From Carnegiea gigantea (Eukaryota; Streptophyta; Magnoliopsida; Caryophyllales; Cactaceae), in the NCBI GenBank assembly GCA_029747015.1, contig JAKOGI010000366.1:218501-282500 (forward strand): 64,000 bases of DNA, read 5' to 3'. The position numbers were made by a program, and so were the translations under genes. This document shows positions 1 through 12,620 of this stretch, in pieces (position 1 is the first letter of the stretch; every line of letters starts with the position of its first letter). The notes beneath the pieces are model-generated. The model saw nothing but the letters and a program-made list of their open reading frames with translations. It made no database searches and had not been told where the DNA came from.

Positions 1-148
1 TTATTCTTCCCTCCTTGTACTCGAATTAATAACATAATCACCGGATTTACATTAATTCTCCAATCAACACAACTTGCTCACCCACTCCTAACCCTATTTT
101 GTCCAAGCTTTATCATAACCATTTGATTAGTTTAGTCCACTAACTAGT

Positions 149-371
149 ACTAGCGAAGGGAAGCCTTGCAGCAACGGTAAGGTTATCTCTGTGTGACCAA
201 AAGGTCATGACTTCGAGCCTTAGAATCAGCCACTGATAAAGTCAGATTAGGCTGCCTACAATTCACCCCTTGTGGTGGGGCCTTTCCCCGATTCCTACAT
301 AAACGTGAGATGCTTGTGCACTACAGATCCTACAAAAGCGGGACCCACAATGTAAGGTGGTGTTGTTGTTG
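149..371 (+). repeat. Au-type tRNA-derived SINE, complete insertion
   Basis: The body starts with a tRNA-like head: A box near 165-180 (gcagcaacggtaaggtt) and B box near 205-220 (ggtcatgacttcgagcc). A body follows with the Au-SINE-like phrases for 'aggctgcctacaat' and 'cccttgtggtggggcc', and it ends in a (TTG)n tail. It is flanked by a perfect 16-bp target-site duplication, TAGTCCACTAACTAGT, at 133-148 and 372-387, which fixes both ends and shows LINE-type retroposition. The family name rests on remembered similarity to plant Au SINEs; the SINE nature is shown directly by the boxes and the duplication. Confidence 0.85.
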
Positions 372-389
372 TAGTCCACTAACTAGTCC

Positions 390-2400
390 TAACTTTATTT
401 CCATGGCCTCTAATAAGCTAAATCCAATCAACTCCATTCCCACATCATTCAAGCAATCTAACTCCAACATCATTCAAACAATCTAAATCCAATTTTGTCT
501 AAGTTAAGCAAATTTCACAAAACCTACTCACATACGTCACCAAATTCGTTCCCACAGCATTCAAGAGTCACACAATTTACTTAATTCATTTGCACAAATA
601 GGTAATCAATCACCAGGATGCTAAAACCATAACATCTATGAGCTTGGAATTTAAATGGAATAAGGATAAGATGGAGTTACCTTGGGTGCAAATTTGAGTG
701 AGGGTGGAAGTTGGTTGACGGCTGAAACTGCATATGTGGGAGGTGATAATGGATTTTGGTGGCGACAACGACGGACTCCCGACAGTAGGTGCTAGAATTC
801 GGATGGCTCAAAGCCCTGTTTGTGGGGGCTAGACAACGGTTGAAATGAAGGGAAGGGAAAAGGAGTTGCGGCACCAGGGTTGGTGGCTGGCAGCAACAAC
901 GATGATAGCAAACAGAGGACAAGGGGGTCGTGGCTCGTTTCCTTGGCCCCCTTCACAAAGACACTCTTTCTCACTCTTTTTTTTTTGTTTTTTGTTGTTG
1001 TTGTTAGCTTGCCTTGTTTTGATTTAATCAAGAGAAGCCTAATTGATCTATCTTCCTCAAACTTTAGTCAAAGCTAATAAATGTTGATCTTATCACCTCC
1101 ACTTGGCCTAAGGTTAGCCTCACACTTGGTCACTTTCCATTTGTTGCTCCTAGTTTCTTAATTGTAAAGAAAATATTGTGGTTCAGTAATTTCATAACCT
1201 TGCCCGAATGCAATGTATTTTATTTCTTTTGAACCTTATACTTTCGCTTAATTATTTGCTATTTTATAAACTTAAGAAAAATTCCATATTATCGAATATT
1301 AGTATTTATTTATTTATTTATTTCTATTATTTTATTTCAATATATGTGGTGCTCTGCTTAATCTCAAAAATGCGCGACTCACTGCTCCGAATAATTATAA
1401 GTCTATACATAATGCCAAAATTAGAATTGAATTCAAACATGATTAAATGTTGGGGCATCACAAGGGACCTGAAGTCAAAAAGTGCGGATCTGTTTCCAAG
1501 AAACCTTTGAAGAGATCACCTTAAAGATGATCCGCTTGTAATTTCGATCAAACTTTTCACCTTTAGCGAACCTTCGAATCTGAATCAAGTTCTTCATTGT
1601 GAGAAACCAAAGGCAAGGGATGAAACGAGCAGTATTTTGCACTTGCCAAATATGGAAATGGAAGTGTTGGTGGTCTTTTTTAAAGATGATGCACCTAAAC
1701 AAGGTGTATATATTAGATACGATTAACCTTTATTTCTTTCAGCAATTTTGGGATTGAAATGTATACACATAAATAAAAATATAATGGAATTGAAATTTAT
1801 AGTTGTGTTGAGGATGTCATAACTTTAAATCTCAAGATCTCAAGATGTAGGTAACTCATACATCACTGAAAGGTTGGAAGCCATGAAACTCCTCTTTTTT
1901 CCCCCCTCACTTCATCACTTTCTATATCTATCTCTCCCTATCCTTCAACGGATAGAGTTGGAGGGCTCACCACAAATTAATTGGAGAATGTTTATCTATG
2001 ATATTGGCGATGGTGGCGGTAGGTCAAGGAGAGAGAATGGAGCGGACACAAAGAAGACTGGAAAGAGAAGGCGTGGTTTGTGGAGTTTCTGCTCAGTTTT
2101 TTATTTTTCAATTTAAATTTTGTGTTTGGAAAGGATATCTAAAAATTGTTATTGAGGATGAAAGATATGAAAAATGAGAAAAAGAAAATTGTTGATATGG
2201 GTTTTGGGTTTATTTAGTGAGAGCTTGTAATTGAAAAATCATTATTCCCCAAAAAAGCAAACATACGTATTTTATAAAACTCGAAGGTCTAAATATCATT
2301 TATTTTATATACTCCTATTTACTCTCTTATTTGTCGAGATAAAAATAAGTCATTATTGTTCTTAGACTTCCCAACAAAAATAAAAAACATAATTTTTTTT
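390..2400. other. Intergenic stretch, no supported gene
   Basis: Short open frames exist on both strands (for example around 677-1077 and 1874-2116), but they are low-complexity, have no recognisable domain and no splice partners. I see AT-rich sequence, short direct repeats near 410-490 ('caatccaactcc', 'cattcaa'), and a purine-rich patch near 2000-2090. Nothing here supports a coding call. Confidence 0.5.
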
Positions 2401-2559
2401 TTTACTGAGATCTTTGAGTGACTGTACTCTTACAGTCTAGCTTACTTATCCGTACTATTATTTACCGTCCCGGCTTCGATTTGCTCTCACTCCTGCTCGT
2501 ACTCAAATGTCTGCGGATGCACAAGCATTCTGACTCAAATCAAATGTTTTAAAAGTTAC

Positions 2560-2766
2560 TCCAACCGCCCCCGTTTGTCTCGCTCAACGGCTCCATTATT
2601 TTTCTCGCCTGCGCGTACGCCACCATCCCCGCCGTCTTCCCTTTCTCTCTCCACCCTAACCGAAGCACACAGTTCTTTGTTCTCCAACGCTCGACGGGGA
2701 AGGATGATCAAATTGACTAGGGCAAAATAGATTGGGAAATCAAGGGCGTGCTGCGGTTTTGATCAG
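2560..2766 (+). promoter_or_regulatory. Probable promoter/5'UTR exon upstream of MED20
   Basis: This is a locally GC- and CT-rich leader in AT-rich surroundings, with pyrimidine runs (cttccctttctctctcc at about 2637-2653) typical of plant 5' leaders. It ends in a good donor, CAG|GTACAT at 2766/2767, followed by T-rich intron-like sequence with a (TTTG)n run. No long open frame lies in it. The next gene downstream on this strand is MED20, whose first coding exon starts only at 12621, so this is inferred to be its non-coding first exon. The transcription start was not identified, and no clear TATA box is visible. It could equally belong to an unrelated transcript. Confidence 0.4.
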
Positions 2767-5700
2767 GTACATCTTTTCTGTGTACGTACGATATAAATTC
2801 TCTCTTTTTGTTTGTTTGTTTGTTTGTTTGTTTGTGAAATCAGATGGCTTATTGTGCTATTTTGGGGGAAAGCAGGCTTGTGATTGGGAAATCAGAACTT
2901 GATTTGTATATTTGGTGTCAAATCAGATTGCTTGGGTTGGTTAAGAAGTCACAATGCATGCTTACAAATTAATTACAGTTATACCGTTTTATCTATAAAA
3001 CACCACTGAGCAGCATAGATGTAGGGAATTCAGAATTCAGAAGCATGGATTCTCTCATGAACTCAATGTTTCCGTATCTGATGCATATTTAGCATGGACA
3101 CTCTTAGTGATACCAAAAATGCACAAAAAGAATTGCGGATGTGGTGAGTAATTTGTTCTGTCAGTATCATATAGTGTATGCGTCCCGTATCAGTGTCCAG
3201 GCTTTATAGGTAAGAAAAATTGAACTTGTAAGCCAATTCTCTGTCATTTTGTAAGCATGAATGACTTTGTTGCTTTGAATCCCTTTTGTGTAGCTTCAAG
3301 TTGCTGCTAAATTGTCTCCTTTTGAGTGTCACTTTTAACTCTAAGCTATGTAGACGTTTCTCATTGTAAATCTGTAGGTTCTGCCACTGTTGATCAACAG
3401 AAAGAGCCGGTGGATAATTGTTTCATTGTTTGAGCAGATGTGGTTTTGGGGAGGGATTAAAATGGGAATATTATTACAGATAGAATTTTGAAAAAATGGT
3501 CAAAGAAAAAGAATTTAAGGACCAATTATTTCACCAATGCGGAAATGGAATTGGTAAAGTAAAAATCGTGCAATTCCAGTGTTTAGGTAGCATTCGATGC
3601 TTTTGATACTCTTTAATGCTCTTTTATGCTGATTAGATTTTGCTGTTTTAATTGGTTATCTGATTGTCCCTTGGAAGCTTTCTGAACTAATAATAGTAAT
3701 TCTATATTACGGTCAGTCAGCTGATGATATATTTCTCTCATTTGTTTACATAAGCTTAAGATTTCCTGCTTAGTCTCTGTGCTAAAATGTTGCCTCTACT
3801 AAGTTCAATGTCTGGCTGTTTTGCTTTGGACTTTTCTAATAACTTGGTTATTTGGAGTTAAGATTGTTTTGATTTGGTCCCTGTACTACCCCGGCTGCTC
3901 TGATTTTTCTTCTGTTTTTTTGTTAGTAAAGTTTAAATGCTGATTTTTCCCCTCCTTTTACCTCTTTTGCAGCCCCTTCTTGGTCTGTTAGGTCTTGGGC
4001 TGCTCATGCTGTGGGTTAGCGTATGTTTCATGTCTCTCAGTATGATTTTGTCATCTTCTTTTTAATCAATATTTGTAAGTTGACCTTTCTACCAAGTTCT
4101 TAGCTTCAGTGAAGCAAATTGACAGCAAAATTTCTTAATGGATTTTCGTAATAATTTGAGAATAAGGACTTTAGATTAATTTAGTAAGTGTCAGAAATGT
4201 TTAGTTGTTTGGAATCACAAAGTTAGAATATCATTAATTTGATAAATGTTACCTAGGCCCCCCTTCACCTTCCAAAAAAGAAAAAGAAATGAGAGTTGGC
4301 TTCTACTTGGCACTTCATTTTGAGAAAATAGATAAAAGCATGATTTGACTTAGTTTATTTGTTTGTAACATGGTAAACTGCTATACTAGTTTATTCTAAG
4401 AATTAGATAGGGCTAGCCGCTATATGCTTTGTGTATTTTGTATGCAATACATCAAGAAAGATCAGGAATGCCTGAATATAAAGTAACTGATGATGTGCTT
4501 AGAACTTAGAAGTCATAAGTTACTACAAATTTTCCTGTATTGTTGGCACTTTGTTCAGTTGTTGTGGATTAAGAAGAGAATAAATAATGACATTTTTTCC
4601 TTGACAACTAAAGCAAACTAATGTACCTAAGTTTAGTCCTGGAAGGAGTACTGAGCATGAATTAAATTCATACAGCCTTCAAAAATCTGCTTCTTTGATA
4701 TTGATTGTCTACAATTCAGGAATATGAGTGGAGGCTGCGGAGCAAAAGGATTAAGTCAATGTTCAACTCACAATTATTCTTTAGGCTTTGTGAAAAGTGA
4801 ATAGCTGTTTTATGAATCTGTTTTTGTTAGCACAAAAGCCATTGTCTTCATGGATTTATGTATTAACTTGAGTATAAGGGTGTTTGATTAATTAAAGAAG
4901 CACTAAAATGCTTAGTTGTGTGGAATAATGAAACTATGGCATCCTTAATATTATTGAGAGTTGCTTGGTCCAGCGAAAAAAATGTTCCCTATTGAGAGGC
5001 AGCTTCTAATCAATACTTAATTTTGACAAAGCAACCGTCGAGTTTTGAGGGAGAAGAAAAAAAATCCATATGGGAGTTGGCTTCTAAATCAAATTCATGT
5101 TGGGGGGGGGGGTTCATTTCGTCGTTAATTGGTCTATCACTACACATGGTTTAATAACAGTAGGATGAAGATCAATCTATACCTTTTACAACTCCATGAA
5201 TCGAGTTCTAGTTGTTGCCGAATGATGTGCTGCAAAATTTCCTTTTTGCTGCTGCATAGATGACTAGATTATAGGATCAAATCCTTCAGCAGACACAAAT
5301 TGTCAATTCAAGATCCGAACTCATTAAAAAAGCACACCATTAACAACCTCTGAACAAAGTGAGAAGCAGTAAACCAAATGCCTTCCTCAATACAATAACA
5401 ACAACTATCAGCAACTCTCAGTGTGGTTCCCGCGGATGTAAGTGACAGGGGTAGAGTCAGGATTCAGAGCAAGTGGGGGTGAGATTAATACACATAACAT
5501 AAACTTTAATAGTTCTAAAAATGAAGTGCGTAGCTAATACATTCAAGAAAGCTGTCATCGATGAGATCTCATATTTTGAAAGTAAAGCATGATATCATCG
5601 TTTGACAGACCTTTAAAAAGATTCAAAAGTAGTCAAACCCACGACCTTCCACATGGAGCAGCAAGCGGCCAACCAGTCTATTGTGCACCCCTTTGTGAAG

Positions 5701-6030
5701 TATCTAAGAACTAATTAATATATATCTATTTTTTGTTTTCATTAGAATATCCCACATTTAATTTTTTTTCCCCAAAAAGTTGGGGTCAATTGACCCCCTT
5801 GCCCCTTAGTGGCTCCGGTACTGGTAAGCGACCTTACTTTTGTCGGTATCAGTTCCCATATAGAGACCGATTCGAATAGGCTCACAAAAACATTTGAGAA
5901 AACCGCTTTAGGGTTGAAAAACCTTTGGTATATAGATGATAGAGGAAGCATAGTTACTGGAAACAATATATAGATAATAGGAAACTTTTGATACAATCAA
6001 GGACTAACAAGATGACACAATGTATAGATA
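2767..6030 (+). other. Non-coding stretch, likely part of a long 5'UTR intron
   Basis: No exon or protein domain was found. There is a (TTTG)n microsatellite at about 2806-2834, a G-run near 5102-5112, and a T/AT-rich composition typical of dicot introns. A possible alternative leader exon lies near 3972, after 'cctcttttgcag', but nothing confirms it. Around 5440-5700 is a stretch that resembles common degenerate plant repeats, but I could not assign it. Confidence 0.4.
2806..2834 (+). repeat. (TTTG)n microsatellite
   Basis: Seven perfect TTTG units follow the presumed leader splice donor by about 40 bp. It is a simple-sequence tract with no further assigned role. Confidence 0.9.
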
Positions 6031-6039
6031 ATATGGGAG

Positions 6040-8965
6040 AGCTTAGTTACCAATCACACGTACCCGATTACTGAAAACGTAAACAAGCTGCTCGACGAAT
6101 AGTACGCCCTTTGCAATTTAGGGAAGGTCAAGTAGTTTGCTTCCTAAAGTTTGCAACCTTAGTCTTTGCCCTCCATAATCTCTTATCCTGAGCATGTCCT
6201 CTGCTAATCTTAAAGTTTTTAAATCTTAAAGTCTTTATAGGCCTACCTCGACCTCTTTTACACTTCGCGAGTTCAATCCTCTTGCATCTCCTCACTGATG
6301 CGTCCATACTACTCCTCCTTGCATGGCCAAACCATTTAAGTGTAGCCTTTCTCGTCTTATCCTCTATGGGTGCTACTCCATTTTATCTCTAATCACTACA
6401 TTTATAATTCTATCCAATCTCGTATGGCCACACATTTAGTGAATCATCCTCATTTTCGCAATCGTCATCCTCTTAACTTGATTCTTCTTGATCGGCCAAC
6501 ACCTTGCCCATACAATAGTGCGGGTCTGACCACCACAAGATACACTTTACCTTTCAATCTTAGTGAGATCTTTTTATCACACAACACCGTTATGCTTTTT
6601 TTCATTTTTGCCATCCTACTTTTATTGTTTGGTTGATGTCTTCATTAATATACCCTTTTCTTGAATAATCGATCCCAGATATCTGAACTTTTGAACTCTC
6701 GGTATAGCCGCACCTCTCATGGTTACTACATCCTCGATGCCACCTTTCCCACTACTGCATTGGCATTTTAGGTATTCAATCTTTGACCTACTCAATATGA
6801 AACTCTTAGCCTCTAGATTATCTCTGCACCCACCATTCCATCTTGTTGTTAACCCACTCCTTAGTCTTGTCAATAAGAACTATGTTTTCCTCTAATAGCA
6901 TACACCCGGGTACCTCTTCTTGGATCCCTTTAGTGAGCTCATTCATAACTATAGTGAAAAGAAAAGGGTCAACACTGATCCTTGGTAAAGTCCAATATCT
7001 ATAGGGAAGTCATCTGTGCCTCCCCCTGAGGTCCTCACCCTTGACCTGACTCTATCATACGTATCTCTAATGACTCGAGTATACATGTCTGACATTCCTT
7101 CGTTCTCTAAGCACCTTTATAATACTTCCTTAGGTACTATATGATACGCTTTCTTTAAGTCAATGAACACCATGTATAGGTCCTTTTTCCTATCCTTATA
7201 GAACTCCATAAGTCTACGTATAAGATGAATAGCTTCCGTAGGCGGCCTACTTGGCATAAAACCAAACTGATTTTCCCAATTCCTTATATCCTCTCTCAAC
7301 CTCTCCTCAACCACCCTTCCCACAAATTCATTGTATGGCTAAGCAATTTTATACCTCTATAATTATTGCAGTCTTGAATACCGCCTTTGGTTTTGTATAA
7401 AGGGATAATTGTGCTGCATCTCCATTCATGCAGCATCTTTGCCGTCCTAAATATGATATTAAATAACTTTGCGAGCCATTCCAGGCCCTCGTCACTCAAA
7501 CAGTTCCAAGACTCCACAGGGTTTCCAACCTTCATCTTCCTCAATGTATCTTTAATCTCCTCTTTGGTGATACGATGGCAGTACTTAGAGTTTTGAATCT
7601 CTGAGCCGCACCCTTGCTCATTGAGATGAGCAAGCTCTAGCTTCTCTCCATTAAAGTGCTTAAAGAAATAGCTTTGCCATCTCTTGTGTATTCTGGTATC
7701 CTCAAATAGTAACCTACCTTCTTCATCTTTAATGCACCTTGGTCTACTCAAATCTCTTGTGCTCCTTTCCCGAGCCTTTGCTAACTGGGAGACATCCTTC
7801 TCCGCTTCCTTAGACTCTAGCTTATGATATAACCTTTCATAAGCGTTGTTCCTTGCTACTGCAACTTCCCTCTTAGCTTCCCTTTTCGCAATCTTGTACC
7901 TTGGTTTATTAATCCCTTTGGCCTCCTCCGTTTCGCTACATACTAAAGCATTGTAAGCCTCCTGTTTCTCCTTTACTTTCTCCTTCGCTTCCTCATTCCA
8001 CCACCAGACTTTTTTCATTCCCCCACTTCCCCTTTAGAGACTCCTAAACCTTCCTTAGCTGACTTCCGAAGGCATTCTGCCATTTCTCCCCACAATGTGT
8101 TCGCATCCCTTGCAAGATTCCAATTACCTTTCGTCTTGACCTTTTCGGCTAACTTAGTAGCATTCTCCTTAGTTAGATTCCACCACTTAATCCTAAAGTG
8201 CACAACACTTCTCTTCTTCCTCAAACTTTTAATCTCCACATCCATCATCAATAACCTATGTTGCGTCATTAGGCACTCACTTTAAAGTCTCTGCACAACC
8301 TCCTATTGTTCGCTCTTGTAAAAAAGTAGTCAATTTGAGTCCTAACGTTGCCACTCTTTAAAGTCACCAGGTGCTTTTCCTTTTTCTTGAAGTAAGAGTT
8401 AACAACCGACTGTTCGTCGCAATCGCAAAGTCCAAGATAGACTCTGCTCCGCTGTTTCTCTCCCCAAAACCAAAACCTCGATGAGCTATATCGTTACCTT
8501 CCCGATTACTTCCTATATGTCCATTAAAATTGCCCTAAATGAAAAGTTTCTCACTCTGTGGTATATTTTGGATAACGTATTCTAACTCCTCCTAAAAACG
8601 CCTCTTAATATCCTTCTCTAACCCTATTTGAGGGGTACAGACACTCATCACATTAGGATCTCAAAACCCACAATAACCTGATGGACATAATACGGTCACT
8701 CCTGCCCCTCACATCAACCACAAGCTCCACTAACTCCTTCTCAACCAAAATACCAAGTCCATTTTTGGCTCTAACAAAACTTGAGTACCACAACTTATAC
8801 CCATTAATCTCCTTTGCTTTAGCACCTACTCACTTAGTTTCCTAGATACACACTATGCTAATCTTACGCTTACGCGATATGTTCACTAATTCTATAGACT
8901 TTTCCGTAAGAGTCCCAATATTCCACGACGCAAAGCGTAATTTACGGATCCCAATTCTTCTTGTA
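6040..8965 (-). mobile_element. Decayed LINE (endonuclease + reverse transcriptase)
   Basis: Read on the minus strand from about 8960 down, the translation begins like the endonuclease/exonuclease/phosphatase domain of plant LINEs (LRFASWNIGTLTEKS), with in-frame stops where VCIQETKW is expected. It then shows the linker (7296-8269, with KKVWWWNEEAKEKV and [10 protein letters not shown]) and RT motifs ([19 protein letters not shown] and [17 protein letters not shown] at 7117-7323). Next comes the palm-motif region (about 6840-6915), where the expected FADD box reads LEEN, so the catalytic aspartates are lost. The C-terminal part (IPRVQKFRYLGSIIQEKG at 6622-6873, then to about 6040) is also frameshifted. 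Several stops and frameshifts make this a dead copy. No poly(A) tail or TSD was found, so the ends are approximate. Confidence 0.88.
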
Positions 8966-9289
8966 GTTCACTTCCCCCGGGAGGACAGGCATTGACTACC
9001 CCATTGTTCTCCACTTGTGGAGGAAAGACCAACAATAGTAACAAGTCGCAACAGAAACAATGATAATAATGAAAGAAACACTACAAGGACTAAAATTAAC
9101 CACAACAGCAATAGCAATAATGATGAAAGACAATCAAGCCAAGTGAAGACACTACAAATGCACTCACTCAAATGTGATGGGCAACTACCTAAAAGTCAAT
9201 CCACATTCAACGGAAAGATAGATAAACAAATAAAATGATAACTAAACGATTAAATGAATGAAATAAACCACTTACTCACTCAAATAAAA

Positions 9290-10500
9290 TGCCTTCCTCA
9301 GTCCTCACTCCAAATCAAGTTGAAAGGTGTAGATCAAAACTTGCTGTCTTCACCTATAGCTCTGTACACTCCAGTATTCACCTAGCTAGTGCATTCTTAG
9401 GCACTTCAGCAACGATGATATTGCCTGGTGGTCTCTTGTCAGCTGTCACTGCTACTAATCCTATAATGTGCTCATCAAATACCGAGGCATTGATGTTCAC
9501 CTCCAGAAACTTCATAGAAGGGAGCAAACTTTTGTTGTCTTGCAGACTCTCTGCTCTTTTACATTCTTGGTGCAATTTCCTGCTGCTTTCATTTCTCCCA
9601 TCCCCAATTTGCTCTCTGGATCACAGCTCTGTGTTGGGATTCTCTTTGCTGTTGAAGGTCTCCTCATTCCTGCTAAATCGTAGCTGCCTTGCTGTATGAC
9701 AATGAGGCTCAACTTCAGCTGATTTCCTGTTAGTTTGTCTCAGCGTCAAATCATCTAATTAATGATGTCCACTTGCTGTTTTCTGTTCCTCCTGGACACA
9801 TCCCTGAGAGCATTGCAATTGAAGAAAACATGAGAATCATTTTTATCAGTGTCTTTTATTTTGGGCATGCAATCATTCATCATATGAAAGCGCGTTAAGT
9901 TTCCTTTGTGGAGATGATACCCATACGCAAACATAGCCTCGACAATAGATGTTAGGCTTTAAGCGGCATTGCCATGCTCCAAATCTGCAGCTGTTCCTTA
10001 CTAAGGTCATCAAGGTTGAAAACGAATATATAGCCTGATTTCACGGTGTAATTTGTGTCCTTGGAGAAGAACCAAATTCTTTCATCATGGGGGTGAACAC
10101 TCCCATAAGTTAATTGATCATACATTTTTTCCATCTTCTTGGTCAAGTTCTCCTGACGTTGTTAAGTTCCCATGAAGCATAGTTTCAAAACTTGTTTATC
10201 CATTTAGCTTGGGTTGAGTTAGTCTTGTATGTTAACCTGAAATCTAAGCTCTCCAAGTAGCTACCAACATCCTCAATATACTGATTGAAGCCTGAATATT
10301 AACCTTCTAGCGCAATCCTTCCACAGTGATGACTTGGTAGCGCAAACTCCTCCAACAAAAGGTTGAATCCCCCTCGAGTTAAGTTCTCAAAAGAAAGTGA
10401 ATTTGGTTAGTATTTTTGCTCCTGTACATGGCCAAGCAAGGAATCCAGGAATCAGGGTTCTCAGCCAATCTCTTCCTTTGTTTAGCTCAGAGGGCATAAT
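9290..10500 (-). mobile_element. LINE 3' fragment: zf-RVT and RNase H-like remnants
   Basis: The minus-strand frame at 9952-10146 reads HDERIWFFSKDTNYTVKSGY, the usual sequence just before the zinc-binding zf-RVT region of plant LINEs. Continuing down past a frame break gives HKGNLTRFHMMNDC and DSHVFFNCNALRDV, matching the zf-RVT core. The frame at 9378-9575 (FLEVNINASVFDEH, then a GLVAV stretch) looks like the start of the RNase H (RVT_3) domain. Farther up, near 10400-10440, there is a weak match to the KY.PNS.F segment. Stops and frameshifts run throughout, so this is a relic. It lies next to the 6040-8965 LINE but belongs to a different type, because that one has no such C-terminus. Confidence 0.7.
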
Positions 10501-11046
10501 TAAATATCCTACCTTCTAAATTACGCCTCCAAGACACTTCGGCTTACATTAATCCTCGTATATTTTATACTGGATTTTCTTTTTCTTTGGTAGTCACCCC
10601 ACCAAATATGTGAGCAAGATGAACATGTCATCATCTGCTAAAACTTAGCAAAGCTAACCTGAGATCCAAAATACAAATTGAATGAACCAAACCCATATCC
10701 AAACCGTGATTTAAAATAGGCTACCCAATTTGGACCCTGAACATGAATTAGCCTGGAAGCTGATCTCGAGTTCCGATGTAAAGTTTCTCTTGAAGTTGCT
10801 TTCTTTTGTAAGACAAGTTTATCAAACCAACATTAACAAACTCGAAGTCAATTGAACAAAAAAAAGACCAAACTTGAATCCCAACCTAATTCTCATTATC
10901 CTGTACATGATTGGATCCAAACATGAACCTGAATTGAATGACATGTGTGCCGGTCATCCTTTATTAAGATTATAGGATTTTATATATTCTCATGAGATAA
11001 TTTTGGTATTGCTTGTGCCATATCTCTTAAAAGAGCCTCTTTACTT
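10500..11046. other. Unassigned non-coding stretch
   Basis: AT-rich, with no open frame of interest and no terminal repeats recognised. It probably belongs to the long 5'UTR intron of MED20. Confidence 0.4.
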
Positions 11047-11054
11047 GCTACAAT

Positions 11055-11653
11055 TAGGGCTGTCAAATAGGTCAGGTCGGGTCGAGTTCGTGTTCGGGTT
11101 GAACTTAAACGGGTTGAAGACCCCCCGACCTGAACTTGACCTGTTTAATAAACGGTTGAACAATCCAACCTGAAACCTGACTAATTATTAAACGGGTCAA
11201 CCTGATTCTGATCCAATTACCCGTTTAACTTAAGTGGGTCAGAATCAGGTATCCATTTACCTGTTTACTCATTTAACCCAATTAATTTCTAAGCAACCTG
11301 CACAACTTCATGGGTATGTTCGACACCCATTTAACTTAGGGTTTTTTGATTCCTCAAAAATCAAAATGAAAAAATCCAATTTCACTTCCCTCCCAAATAA
11401 ACAGGTTAAACGGGTTAAACGGGTTGGAATTAAACGGGTTAAACAGGTTAACCTATTAACCCATTTAATTAAACGGGTTAAATAGGTATTTTTTCGTGTC
11501 AAAAATTTCAACCTGAACCGAACCCGTTTAAATAAACGGGTTAGTCGTGTCGACCCATTTAATTAAACGGGTTGAAAATCTTTACCCAAACCCGCCTAAT
11601 TTCGTGTTCGGTTCAGGTCGGTAATCGTGTTGGGTCAGCTTTTGACAGCCCTA
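11055..11653. mobile_element. hAT MITE, 599 bp, perfect 8-bp TSD
   Basis: The terminal inverted repeats begin TAGGGCTGTCAAA on the left and, read inward from the right, TAGGGCTGTCAAAA. The element is flanked by a perfect 8-bp duplication, GCTACAAT, at 11047-11054 and 11654-11661, the TSD length of the hAT superfamily. The interior is mostly degenerate repeats of AAACGGGTTAA and GGTCGGGTC type on both strands, with no transposase, so it is non-autonomous. The short open frames at 11234-11511 are just this repeat read through. Confidence 0.92.
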
Positions 11654-11661
11654 GCTACAAT

Positions 11662-12620
11662 AGGAGCTTCTCCTTCCAACCTGTATCTTTTTTCATACTT
11701 TGTCTTTAAAAGTTCCACAAATTTCCTTTCTCGAGCTTCCCGCTATCATAGGCACATATTTGTGATACTCTACCACAAGTCTATGACCAAAGAGACCCAC
11801 CAATTCCTCAACCCCTCTTAAGCCTACTCAACAGGAACGTCTTATTTGTTTAGTTCAAGCTTCTGACTCTGCTTCTTCGTACTGGGTATGGACATCAACT
11901 AGGGTTCTCTATCATTTGCCTTGCTAAGCTTTGAGTTGACATTGGCACGAAAGCACATGAGATTCTTCTGGATTCTCCAATTGTCTTAGAACACTCATTG
12001 AGGTATTCTTCAAATTGCTTACGTTATGGTGGGCATAGTTAGTTGTAGTGTATCTTATATAAGATAAAATCATAACTATGCGTATGATAATTTAAGCTCG
12101 TTACATGGTTACACCATCAATGCAAGTGTTTTGGTTGTTACATAATTTGAACCACATACATGATTGATTAGTTTGGGTTTCCTAATTTAATTGGATTTAC
12201 TTTTGTAATGTTGATTCCTAAATATGATTGACTTATAAGTTGAAATTTTTTTCGGATGTGTGGGCTAGATGCACCTTGTGACTTGCTTTCCTGGTTTGTG
12301 AGTTACTATGATTGTGTTGTTTTTCTTTTCAAATAATTTTTATCTTTGTTGTGAAGCCAATTAAAACTTTCTTAGGAAGTTATGGCGCACAGAAAAATTT
12401 CTGTTTAGAATATCTTTCATTGTATTCTGTACAGAATTTTTGGGACGTGAGCGCCATTGCATGGAGACTATGTAATTTGTTCTGTTCTATGGATTCATTT
12501 TGTTAGGGTTGAGCATATGGTGTGCGAGGAGCTTGCCTAGGGTTGCAGCATCTGTTGAGAGACATATACATATGGTCACTTGCTATTAGCTATTGCCATT
12601 GGGCAACAGTCGCATTCACT
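11662..12620. other. Unassigned stretch upstream of MED20 coding start
   Basis: It is T-rich and intron-like. Candidate acceptor sites just before the first coding exon are at 12548 (ttgcag), 12589 (ctattag) and 12608 (caacag); I cannot decide between them. If the first is used, a five-codon upstream open frame (ATG at 12572, stop ending at 12589) lies in the leader. Confidence 0.4.

Noticed and set aside
677..1077. Overlapping short open frames on both strands (60-81 aa)
   Set aside because: Low complexity, no domain, no splice context, and the frames overlap each other on opposite strands.
1208..1510. 100-aa open frame rich in I, L, Y and F
   Set aside because: AT-rich DNA gives such hydrophobic frames by chance; no similarity recognised.
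9289..9699. 136-aa plus-strand frame
   Set aside because: It lies antisense to the LINE zf-RVT/RNase H remnant, which explains the open stretch better.
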